A stretch of 8,498 bases of DNA from Brevundimonas sp. UBA7635 (GTDB lineage: Bacteria; Pseudomonadota; Alphaproteobacteria; Caulobacterales; Caulobacteraceae): the NCBI GenBank assembly GCA_002483865.1, contig DLIT01000164.1:4233-12730 (forward strand), in the 5' to 3' direction. Position numbers and translations under genes: made by a program. A model generated the notes under the pieces. The model saw nothing but the letters and a program-made list of their open reading frames with translations, was not told the origin of the DNA and ran no database searches. Below, one piece after another: positions 1 through 5,393 of this stretch (position 1 is the first letter of the stretch; each line of letters opens with the position of its first letter).

Positions 1-22
1 ACGGCTGACGCCGCCGATCCAA

Positions 23-43
23 CTCCCCATTTGGCATGGGGAG
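23..43. repeat. GC-rich palindrome 1 (intergenic hairpin)
   Basis: A perfect 8-bp inverted repeat, CTCCCCAT and ATGGGGAG, encloses the 5-base loop TTGGC. No T-run follows on either strand, so it is not an obvious intrinsic terminator. It shares the CTCCCC/GGGGAG arm core with the palindrome at 67-94. Short intergenic palindromes of this kind are known to be dispersed in alphaproteobacterial genomes; that this one belongs to such a family is inference. Confidence 0.6.
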
Positions 44-66
44 GAAAAGATCACAGTGCCCCCGTC

Positions 67-94
67 ATCCTCCCCCGCTAACGCAGGGGAGGAT
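67..94. repeat. GC-rich palindrome 2 (intergenic hairpin)
   Basis: The arms ATCCTCCCC (67-75) and GGGGAGGAT (86-94) pair perfectly over 9 bp. After one mismatch, two more pairs can form inside the loop. The arm core matches the palindrome at 23-43, so the two look like neighbouring copies of one repeat type. The sequence after the hairpin has no T-run. With the terminator at 113-144, this makes three hairpins within 125 bases, and no gene is visible between them. Confidence 0.6.
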
Positions 95-112
95 TAGCCG
101 CCACACAAGCAA

Positions 113-144
113 AAACCCCTCCGGCCGCCGGGCCGGAGGGGTTT
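113..144 (-). terminator. Intrinsic terminator of the NDUFA9-like gene
   Basis: A perfect 14-bp stem (113-126 with 131-144) closes a 4-base loop. Read on the minus strand, the GC-rich stem runs straight into a run of five T (GGGGTTTTTGC). It begins 17 bases past the stop codon of the gene at 162-1133, which is standard placement for a Rho-independent terminator. On the plus strand only three T follow, so any termination in that direction would be weaker. Confidence 0.9.
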
Positions 145-161
145 CGCATTTCAACCGTCGT

Positions 162-1133
162 TCAGGTGGCCGGGTTCTCGGCGTACTGCCCGCCGACGCG
201 ATAGCGGAACAGGTAGCTGGGGGCGATGGCTTCCAGACCCGAAGGCTCGATGCCCAGCTCCGACAGGCCTTCAGCCCCTTGCGCGACCACATTGTCGCTT
301 TCCAGAGAGATGACCTGGTCCCTGGTCAGGGCCGGCTTGAGGCCGATCGCTGCCGGGATCTGGGCGATGGAGCCGATGATGCGGGCGATGGCAAACGGAA
401 TGGACACCAGGAAGCGCTCGCGCTTGGTCTCGCGCTGCACCAGCTTCAGGATGTCCTCGAAGGTCCAGACCGACGGGCCGCCCAATTCAAAGGTCTTGCC
501 CTGGGCGTCCATGCGAACCGTGGCGCGGGCCACGGCCTCGGCCACGTCGGCGACATAGACCGGCTGGAAGCGGGTCTGGCCACCGCCGATCAGCGGCAGG
601 GCGGGCGAGCCGCTCGCCATGGCGGCAAAACGGTTCAGGAAGTCGTCGCCCTTGCCAAAGACGATGGACGGACGCACCACCACGGCCCCGGGGAAGGCTT
701 CGCGCACGGCGACCTCTGCCTCGCCCTTGGTGCGGGCATAGTCGGAAGCACCGTTCACATCGGCACCGATGGCCGAGATGTGGGTCAGGCGTTGGACGCC
801 CGCAGCCTTGGCCGCCTCGGCCACGTTGCGGGCCCCCTCGACGTGCAGGGCGTCGAACTTGCGACCGCCGGTCTCGTAGAGGATACCGACCAGGTTGACG
901 ACGGCGTCGGCCCCCTTGACCGCCTCGGCCACGGCGGCCTTGTCGGTAATGTCGCAGCGGGTCAGCTGGATCTGGCCGACGTCACCGGCCATGCGCAGCT
1001 CATAGGCCGAGGCGGGCTTGCGAACCGCGACGCGCACGCGCCAGCCCATTTTGGCCATGGCCCGCACGACCTGGGCACCGACAAAGCCCGAGCCGCCGAA
1101 AACCGTGACCAGACCGGGGGCGAAATCAGCCAT
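162..1133 (-). CDS. Complex I NDUFA9-family / atypical SDR NAD(P)-binding protein
   Basis: The product is a 323-residue Rossmann-fold protein of the extended/atypical short-chain dehydrogenase superfamily. It most resembles bacterial relatives of the mitochondrial complex I accessory subunit NDUFA9. Visible features are the dinucleotide-binding loop GGSGFVG (residues 13-19) after strand LVTVF, the acidic turn after RCDITD (59-64), the segment VVNLVGILYE (78-87), a YxxxK pair (Tyr132, Lys136), RPSIVFG (154-160) and QPVYVADVAEA (190-200). These are typical of the family. There is no signal peptide or clear membrane helix. In mitochondria the homologue binds NADPH structurally in complex I; in bacteria the role is not settled, and no nuo genes are near. 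The longest frame starts 19 codons earlier, but only the ATG at 1133 has a well-spaced GGAG. A strong terminator follows the stop. The gene could be transcribed from the amidohydrolase upstream, 116 bp away, or from its own weak promoter. Confidence 0.88.
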   Translation of the reverse strand: MADFAPGLVTVFGGSGFVGAQVVRAMAKMGWRVRVAVRKPASAYELRMAGDVGQIQLTRCDITDKAAVAEAVKGADAVVNLVGILYETGGRKFDALHVEGARNVAEAAKAAGVQRLTHISAIGADVNGASDYARTKGEAEVAVREAFPGAVVVRPSIVFGKGDDFLNRFAAMASGSPALPLIGGGQTRFQPVYVADVAEAVARATVRMDAQGKTFELGGPSVWTFEDILKLVQRETKRERFLVSIPFAIARIIGSIAQIPAAIGLKPALTRDQVISLESDNVVAQGAEGLSELGIEPSGLEAIAPSYLFRYRVGGQYAENPAT

Positions 1134-1140
1134 CTCAACG

Positions 1141-1144
1141 CTCC
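1141..1144 (-). promoter_or_regulatory. Ribosome binding site fixing the NDUFA9-like start
   Basis: GGAG lies 7 bases before the ATG at 1133 on the minus strand. The alternative upstream ATG at 1190 has no comparable Shine-Dalgarno sequence. This supports the shorter protein, which begins MADFAPGLV and places the Rossmann loop at the usual distance from the N-terminus. Confidence 0.7.
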
Positions 1145-1154
1145 AAACGCCAAA

Positions 1155-1178
1155 CCCGGCCGCGATGGCGCAGCCGGG
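1155..1178 (-). terminator. Possible weak terminator hairpin between amidohydrolase and NDUFA9-like genes
   Basis: Read on the minus strand, CCCGGC pairs with GCCGGG. The stem continues through four more inner pairs, one of them a G-U wobble, to a 4-base loop, giving a 10-bp stem. It is followed by only three T (TTTGG). It lies about 70 bases beyond the amidohydrolase stop and about 20 bases before the next ATG, so it could attenuate read-through. Chance pairing in GC-rich DNA is a real alternative. Confidence 0.3.
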
Positions 1179-1249
1179 GAAGAATTCCATGAGCGGGGCT
1201 TAACCGATGCGCCGCGCCACCGCAACGCACGCTTGGCGGCACCGCGGCT

Positions 1250-2911
1250 TTAGTCGGCCCGATAGACCACTTCGCCATCGACAATGGTCATCAGGGCACG
1301 CCCCCTGGGGATCTGGGCCACCGGCACGGCCATCAGGTCGATGTCAAAGACGGTGAAGTCGGCGCGCTTGCCCACCTCGATGGTGCCCAGCTCGTCCTCG
1401 CGGAAGCTGGCATAGGCGGGCCACAGGGTGAACATCTTAAGCGCGGTTGCCCGGTCCACCGCCTCATGGGCCCGCCAGTCCGGTCCCTGGAAGCCGTTCA
1501 GGTCCGCGCGCGAGACGGCGGCATAGAACTCGATCAGCGGATCGCCCCGCTCGACCGGAGCGTCCGAGCCCCCGACCACGATGACCCCGCGATCCACCAG
1601 GCTGTGCCAGGCATAGGCCCCGTCCAGCCGCGCATCGCCCAGCCGGTCGGCGGCGAAATGCAGGTCCCCGATGGCATGGCTGGGCTGCATCGAGGCCAGG
1701 ATCGGCAGGTCGGAAAAGACGCCATAGTCCGACGGGCGGATGATCTGGGCGTGTTCGATGCGCCAGCGCGGCTCGGCCAGCTTCCAGTCCGTGCGCGGCA
1801 CCGCCTGCATGGCCTCGGCATACCATTTGGACACCTCGAAATTGCCCCGGCCGCCGATGGCGTGGGTGGCGATCTGGATGCCCGATCTCAGGGCCTGGTC
1901 CAGGATGGGGCGGATCTCAGCCTCACTGGTTTGCATCAGGCCAGTGGTGCCCGGCTGGTCGCTGTAGGGCTGGAACAGGGCCGCCCCGCGTGAGCCCAGG
2001 GCCCCGTCGGCAAACAGCTTGATGCCGCGCGTGATGACCCGGCCATCGGCCACCTGGCGCGGACCCGATGCCATCAGGGCGGCCGCCCCCTCGGGCGTGA
2101 CATTGTTGTAGAGGCGCAAGGGTGCCTCGCCCGCCTCGGCCATGGCTTCCAGCAGGGGCACGTCCTGCCACGGCGTCGACATATAGTGCAGCCCCGTCCA
2201 GCCATAGCGGGCATAAACGGCAAACCCGGCGCGATAAGTCTCACGCGTGGTGGTCTCGTCAGCCTGGGGCATCAGGGCCGAAACCAGTTGTTCGGCGGCA
2301 TCGACCAGAAGCCCGGTCGGCTGGCCCGCCGCATCCTTGAGTATCTCGCCGCCTGACGGGGCCTGGGTCGCGGCGGTGACACCCGCAATCTTCAGCGCCT
2401 CGGTCGAGGCCACTACGGCATGGCCATCGGCGCGGGTCAGCAGCACGATCCGCCCCGGCGCGGCGGCATCCAGGTCGGCGGCATTCAGGAACCGCTTTTC
2501 GGGCCAGTGGGTCTCGATCCAGCCGCGCCCGACGATCACCCCCTCGGGATGGGAGCGGGCCCAATCCGACAGGCGCTGCATGGCTTCCACCACCGAGGCC
2601 GAGCCTTCCAGGTTCAGCGTCCTTTCCCGCTCGCCAATCCCGTTCAGGTGGGCGTGGCCATCGGTAAAGCCGGGGAACAGGGTCGCGCCCTCCAGGTCAA
2701 TCGGCGTCAGACCATCGGCCGCCGGGGCCGTCGCGGCTGGCCCGGCATAGGTGATCCGCCCTGCCCTGACCTGGACCACCTCAGCGATCGGCTGAGCCTC
2801 GACCCCGGTGTGAATGGTCCCGCCCCGGATCACCAGATCCTGTGCCATCACCGCAGGCGCAGCCGCCAGCATCAGACTGGACAGCAGACAGGTTGGCAGG
2901 ACGTTACGCAT
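1250..2911 (-). CDS. Secreted YtcJ-type metal-dependent amidohydrolase (Amidohydro_3 family)
   Basis: The product is a 553-residue member of the amidohydrolase superfamily in the YtcJ / N-substituted formamide deformylase group. These are metal enzymes that hydrolyse amide or related C-N bonds; the substrate here cannot be told from sequence. The N-terminus is a Sec signal peptide with a hydrophobic core (CLLSSLMLAAAPAV) and probable cleavage after AVMA near residue 23, so it should act in the periplasm. Visible landmarks are HAH (His86, His88) after FPGFTDG, GRGWIETHWPE (about 128-138), KLFADGALGSRG (Lys298 region), HAIGG (His350), RIEHAQ (His387) and GGSDAPVERGDP (Asp450), followed by a C-terminal GTIEVGKRADFTVFD segment typical of the composite beta domain. 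Length is normal for the family and the frame is intact. The ATG at 2911 is chosen because GGAGG sits 8 bases upstream; an in-frame GTG at 2926 would overlap that GGAGG. The catalase lies 144 bp upstream on the same strand, with a promoter-like sequence between them. Confidence 0.9.
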   Translation of the reverse strand: MRNVLPTCLLSSLMLAAAPAVMAQDLVIRGGTIHTGVEAQPIAEVVQVRAGRITYAGPAATAPAADGLTPIDLEGATLFPGFTDGHAHLNGIGERERTLNLEGSASVVEAMQRLSDWARSHPEGVIVGRGWIETHWPEKRFLNAADLDAAAPGRIVLLTRADGHAVVASTEALKIAGVTAATQAPSGGEILKDAAGQPTGLLVDAAEQLVSALMPQADETTTRETYRAGFAVYARYGWTGLHYMSTPWQDVPLLEAMAEAGEAPLRLYNNVTPEGAAALMASGPRQVADGRVITRGIKLFADGALGSRGAALFQPYSDQPGTTGLMQTSEAEIRPILDQALRSGIQIATHAIGGRGNFEVSKWYAEAMQAVPRTDWKLAEPRWRIEHAQIIRPSDYGVFSDLPILASMQPSHAIGDLHFAADRLGDARLDGAYAWHSLVDRGVIVVGGSDAPVERGDPLIEFYAAVSRADLNGFQGPDWRAHEAVDRATALKMFTLWPAYASFREDELGTIEVGKRADFTVFDIDLMAVPVAQIPRGRALMTIVDGEVVYRAD

Positions 2912-2919
2912 GTTTGAAG

Positions 2920-2924
2920 CCTCC
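2920..2924 (-). promoter_or_regulatory. Ribosome binding site fixing the amidohydrolase start
   Basis: GGAGG lies 8 bases before the ATG at 2911 on the minus strand. It overlaps the alternative in-frame GTG codon at 2926-2924, which argues against that codon as the start. Starting at 2911 also places a basic residue (Arg2) directly before the signal-peptide core. Confidence 0.75.
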
Positions 2925-2936
2925 ACGTGCCCGTCA

Positions 2937-2964
2937 CTGAGCGTCCGCGAAGACCCGCCGTCAA
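2937..2964 (-). promoter_or_regulatory. Putative housekeeping promoter of the amidohydrolase
   Basis: On the minus strand, TTGACG (2964-2959) is followed by 16 bases and then GCTCAG (2942-2937). Housekeeping promoters in Caulobacter have a TTGACGS -35 and a GCTANAWC-like -10, so the -35 matches well and the -10 only in part. Transcription would start near 2930, giving a leader of about 20 bases that contains the GGAGG. This is pattern matching by eye. Confidence 0.4.
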
Positions 2965-3002
2965 GTCTGGAAGCGAGAAGCCCGCGCGTTCAGGCGCAGG
3001 GT

Positions 3003-3027
3003 GATCGGGGCTATGACAGCCCCGATC
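3003..3027 (-). terminator. Perfect 10-bp hairpin after the catalase gene (no U-tract)
   Basis: GATCGGGGCT (3003-3012) and AGCCCCGATC (3018-3027) form a perfect 10-bp inverted repeat around a 5-base loop. It begins 28 bases past the catalase stop codon. No T-run follows on the minus strand (ACCCTG), so it is not a classical intrinsic terminator. It may protect the 3' end of the catalase mRNA, act with Rho, or be an operator for the downstream amidohydrolase gene, whose ATG is about 92 bases away. Confidence 0.5.
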
Positions 3028-3055
3028 CCTTCCCATTGACGGGCTGGCGAAGCTT

Positions 3056-4786
3056 TTACCGAGTGCCGTGCAGACTGGGCTTCGGCTCTTCCACCTTGGG
3101 CAGGGTGCCGCTCAGCACTTCCTCGGCGCTCGCCTGATGGTTCTGCACCGAACTTGTCCATTGGCCCCAGACGGTGGGATCGATGGCGTCACCATTCGCG
3201 CCGAGTTTTTCAAGGCGGCTCTGGTCCTCCTCGGTCAGCTGCTGCTTGGCCAGCGGCGGCATTCCGCGCACGTCGTCGGCGGTGACGCCGATCATATCGC
3301 CGACACGTTGGCCATAGTCGTCGTGCACCAGCAACATGTGCCAGACCATCCGCTCCTGCACGTCACGCTCACATTGCCCCAGCAGGGTTCCCATATTCAG
3401 GACGAGGTCATCGCGCTCCCATTCCATCATGGTGCAGTATCGGGCGCGGGCCTGAACATAGTCGTTGCGCCGCTCTATGACGCTGCGAGTCAGGCGACCA
3501 CGAACCTCCGGCGGGTTGTTCGGCTCCTCCCGGGAGCTTTCGTTCAAGCCATTGTGCAAGGAGGGCTCAAAGTTCACATGGGGATTCTGACCCGGCGCGA
3601 GGTCACGTCTGTAGGACATCTGGCCGCCATTGAGATTGGTCGCGACCCTGGCGCTTTTGGGCTGATTGACCGGCAACTGCAGATAGTTGGTGCCAACCCG
3701 ATACCTCTGGGTGTCGGAATAGGACAAGGTCCGGCCGATCAGCATCTTGTCATCCGAAAAATCGAGCCCATCGACAAGAACACCTGTGCCCATGGCGATT
3801 TGCTCGTTCTCGTTGAAGTGATCCTCGACGTTGCGGTTCAGGGTCATGACGCCGACATGGCGCAGGGGGAACTCGTCCTCCGGCCAGATCTTGGTATCAT
3901 CCAGAGGGTCCCAATCAAGCTCGTCGTGCGCGTGATCCTCCATGATCTGGACATAGAGATCCCACTGCGGGTAATCGCCACGATCAATGGCTTCATAAAG
4001 GTCCTTGGAAGCAGAGCCGAGGTCCTGCCCCTGAACCTTGGCAGCCTCGGCCGCCGTCAGGCTGGCCAGCCCGCACCGGGGGTGGAAATGGTACTTCACC
4101 AGGACCGTCTCGCCCTCGGCGTTGACCATCTTGTAGGTATTGACCCCGAACCCTTCCATGTGCCGGTAGCTGGCCGGAATCCCTCGCGGGCTGAACAGAT
4201 GGGTCAGCATGTGCATGGATTCAGGTGTCTGGCTCATGAAGTCGAAGATACGGTTCGGCTCCTGGCGGAACGTCACCGGATCGGGCTTCAGCGCGTGGAT
4301 CACATCGGGAAATTTGATCGCATCCCGGATAAAGAAGATGGCCAGGTTATTTCCGACCAGGTCCCAGTTCCCATCTTCGGTATAGAACTTGACCGCAAAG
4401 CCGCGGGGGTCGCGCGCCGTCTCTGAGCTATCGCGACCGCCGATCACCGTGGAAAAACGTATGGCGAGGGGCGTCTTCTTGCCTGCCTCCTGGAACAGCT
4501 TGGCCCGCGTGTACCGCGAAGCGGGTTCATCGCCGATCTGGCCGGTCGCCTCGAACTCGCCGTAACAGACGAAGCCACGGGCATGGACAACCCGCTCAGG
4601 AATACGCTCACGATCAAAATGAGTGATCTTTTCCAGGAACTGGTAGTTTTCGAGAGTGGCTGGCCCTCGTGCGCCTATCGTCCGCTGGGACTGATTATCG
4701 ACCACCGGGTGGCCCTGACGATTTGTGAGGGTCTGGTCTGCCACCTGATCCTGACTCGTTGGCCTGTTTCCACGATCGTCTTCCAT
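3056..4786 (-). CDS. Monofunctional haem catalase (probably clade 3)
   Basis: The product is a 576-residue haem catalase that converts hydrogen peroxide to water and oxygen. It has no signal peptide and should be cytoplasmic. Catalytic features are intact: distal His68 in RVVHARG (66-71 region), the distal Asn in DLVGNN (142-147), [11 protein letters not shown] (151-161) and the proximal haem ligand Tyr356 within [12 protein letters not shown] (352-363). The proximal segment and NYLQLPVN (367-374) match the family consensus. The first ~40 residues are polar and rich in Gln and Asn. The C-terminal helical catalase-related region runs to about residue 500, followed by a ~75-residue tail that makes the protein longer than usual small-subunit catalases (about 480-520). 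There is no flavodoxin-like domain as in large-subunit enzymes. The ATG at 4786 is chosen because AGGAGG lies 8 bases upstream; the longer frame would need a TTG at 4909. The gene is divergent from DUF488, and an EcfG-like promoter lies upstream. Sampled GC content is lower than in most neighbouring genes. Confidence 0.95.
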   Translation of the reverse strand: MEDDRGNRPTSQDQVADQTLTNRQGHPVVDNQSQRTIGARGPATLENYQFLEKITHFDRERIPERVVHARGFVCYGEFEATGQIGDEPASRYTRAKLFQEAGKKTPLAIRFSTVIGGRDSSETARDPRGFAVKFYTEDGNWDLVGNNLAIFFIRDAIKFPDVIHALKPDPVTFRQEPNRIFDFMSQTPESMHMLTHLFSPRGIPASYRHMEGFGVNTYKMVNAEGETVLVKYHFHPRCGLASLTAAEAAKVQGQDLGSASKDLYEAIDRGDYPQWDLYVQIMEDHAHDELDWDPLDDTKIWPEDEFPLRHVGVMTLNRNVEDHFNENEQIAMGTGVLVDGLDFSDDKMLIGRTLSYSDTQRYRVGTNYLQLPVNQPKSARVATNLNGGQMSYRRDLAPGQNPHVNFEPSLHNGLNESSREEPNNPPEVRGRLTRSVIERRNDYVQARARYCTMMEWERDDLVLNMGTLLGQCERDVQERMVWHMLLVHDDYGQRVGDMIGVTADDVRGMPPLAKQQLTEEDQSRLEKLGANGDAIDPTVWGQWTSSVQNHQASAEEVLSGTLPKVEEPKPSLHGTR

Positions 4787-4794
4787 GGACTTTC

Positions 4795-4800
4795 CCTCCT
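4795..4800 (-). promoter_or_regulatory. Strong ribosome binding site of the catalase
   Basis: A full AGGAGG lies 8 bases before the ATG at 4786 on the minus strand. It is the best Shine-Dalgarno match among the genes here, consistent with high expression, and it rules out the upstream TTG start at 4909. One copy of the 12-bp repeat CCGGCAAGGTGC abuts it directly. Confidence 0.85.
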
Positions 4801-4812
4801 CCGGCAAGGTGC
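4801..4812. repeat. 12-bp direct repeat, copy 1 (catalase leader)
   Basis: CCGGCAAGGTGC on the plus strand is identical to the copy at 4903-4914. This copy lies between the predicted catalase transcription start and the AGGAGG, so it would be in the mRNA leader. The flanking bases are also partly alike (GATC here, ATCC after the other copy). Confidence 0.7.
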
Positions 4813-4822
4813 GATCAGGGAT

Positions 4823-4849
4823 AAGCGCCGGGCTGACGGCCAGGGTTCC
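4823..4849 (-). promoter_or_regulatory. Putative EcfG-type (general stress) promoter of the catalase
   Basis: On the minus strand, GGAAC (4849-4845) is followed by exactly 17 bases and then CGCTT (4827-4823). The established alphaproteobacterial EcfG/SigT/RpoE2 consensus is GGAAC, a 16-17 base spacer and CGTT. The -35 is therefore perfect and the -10 matches three of four bases (CGCT). Transcription would begin near 4816 and give a leader of about 30 bases carrying the AGGAGG. Catalases are known members of this regulon in relatives, for example katC under RpoE2 in Sinorhizobium meliloti. The site is inferred by eye. Confidence 0.5.
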
Positions 4850-4875
4850 CCTCCGGCCTCCAAAAAGCCTTAGAC

Positions 4876-4888
4876 GGGACCAGGTCCC
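4876..4888. repeat. Short operator-like palindrome upstream of the catalase promoter
   Basis: GGGACC and GGTCCC flank a single central A, making a 13-base palindrome. It lies about 27 bases upstream of the predicted catalase -35 and between the two copies of the 12-bp repeat. The dyad could be a regulator site for either divergent gene, but a palindrome this short can arise by chance in GC-rich DNA. Confidence 0.35.
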
Positions 4889-4902
4889 TTGACCCGGCAC
4901 CC

Positions 4903-4914
4903 CCGGCAAGGTGC
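4903..4914. repeat. 12-bp direct repeat, copy 2 (upstream of catalase and DUF488)
   Basis: CCGGCAAGGTGC is identical to the copy at 4801-4812, with start points 102 bases apart. The two copies flank the predicted catalase promoter and the GGGACC palindrome. This copy ends 47 bases before the DUF488 start codon. Confidence 0.7.
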
Positions 4915-4927
4915 ATCCCGGCCACGC

Positions 4928-4955
4928 TTGGTGCAGCGAATGGCCTTCCTATCTG
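4928..4955 (+). promoter_or_regulatory. Possible promoter of DUF488 giving a leaderless mRNA
   Basis: TTGGTG (4928-4933) is followed by 16 bases and TATCTG (4950-4955). The normal 6-7 base distance from a -10 places the transcription start at about 4962, the A of the ATG. No Shine-Dalgarno sequence precedes this ATG, which fits a leaderless transcript. The -10 match is only moderate. Confidence 0.3.
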
Positions 4956-4961
4956 TGACCT

Positions 4962-5393
4962 ATGGACCTGTTCACGATCGGATACGAAGGCGCGACCCTG
5001 GCGGAGGTGATCGCGCGGCTGAAGGCCGCCGGCGTGGCCCAGGTGGTGGATGTGCGCGCCATCGCCGCCTCACGCCGCGCGGGGTTCTCGAAGACCATTC
5101 TGGGCGAAAGCCTGAGGGCCGAGGGCATCAGCTATCTGCACCTGCGCGACCTGGGCACGCCCAAGGCAGGGCGCGATGCGGCCCGCAAGGGCGACGTGGC
5201 CACCATGCACGCCATCTTCGACGACCATATGCACGAGCCCGGGGCCGAGGCGGCCTTTCAGCAACTGCGCCATGAGGTCGGGACGAAGCGGGTCGCCCTG
5301 ATGTGTTTTGAGGCCGAAGCCTGTGGCTGCCACCGCGCCATCCTGGCAGACCGGCTGGCCCGCGAGGATGGCACGACGGTGATCAACCTCTAG
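4962..5393 (+). CDS. DUF488-family protein of unknown function
   Basis: The product is a 143-residue soluble protein of the DUF488 family, with no signal peptide or membrane segment. Family landmarks are all present: TIGYEG (5-10) at the N-terminus, VVDVRAIAASRR (28-39) followed by GFSK (41-44), the LRDLGTPK segment (61-68), and a C-terminal CFE (115-117) with CGCHR (121-125). The conserved Cys, Asp, Arg and His residues suggest a catalytic or metal/ligand-binding site, but no biochemical function is established as far as I know. The ATG at 4962 is the only reasonable start, because an in-frame TGA lies at 4956-4958, two codons upstream. No Shine-Dalgarno is visible, so translation may be leaderless or weak. 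The gene is divergent from the catalase with 175 bp between the start codons. It ends tail to tail with the M1 peptidase, and its TAG shares the CTAG at 5390-5393 with that gene's stop. Confidence 0.85.
   Translation: MDLFTIGYEGATLAEVIARLKAAGVAQVVDVRAIAASRRAGFSKTILGESLRAEGISYLHLRDLGTPKAGRDAARKGDVATMHAIFDDHMHEPGAEAAFQQLRHEVGTKRVALMCFEAEACGCHRAILADRLAREDGTTVINL

Noticed and set aside
1191..1249. A TTGCGG-N17-TAAGCC sequence considered as a promoter of the NDUFA9-like gene
   Set aside because: The -10 match is poor and similar sequences occur by chance. There is not enough support for a feature.
36..1253. A 405-codon plus-strand open frame across the terminator and the NDUFA9-like gene
   Set aside because: It reads through the terminator hairpin and two palindromes and has no domain. 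The minus-strand gene has a Rossmann motif, a ribosome binding site and a terminator.
3068..4426. A 452-codon open frame antisense to the catalase
   Set aside because: It has no recognisable domain and lies wholly opposite a catalase with intact catalytic residues. Long antisense frames are expected in GC-rich coding DNA.
4787..4909. An N-terminal extension of the catalase from a TTG at 4909
   Set aside because: It would translate through the putative promoter and past a consensus AGGAGG with an ideally placed ATG at 4786. The added residues resemble no catalase.
4940..4965. CTAT repeats (CCTATCTGTGACCTATGG) considered as an OxyR site
   Set aside because: The OxyR consensus has four spaced ATAG/CTAT elements with dyad symmetry. 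Here only two CTAT in direct orientation are present, and they overlap the DUF488 start codon.
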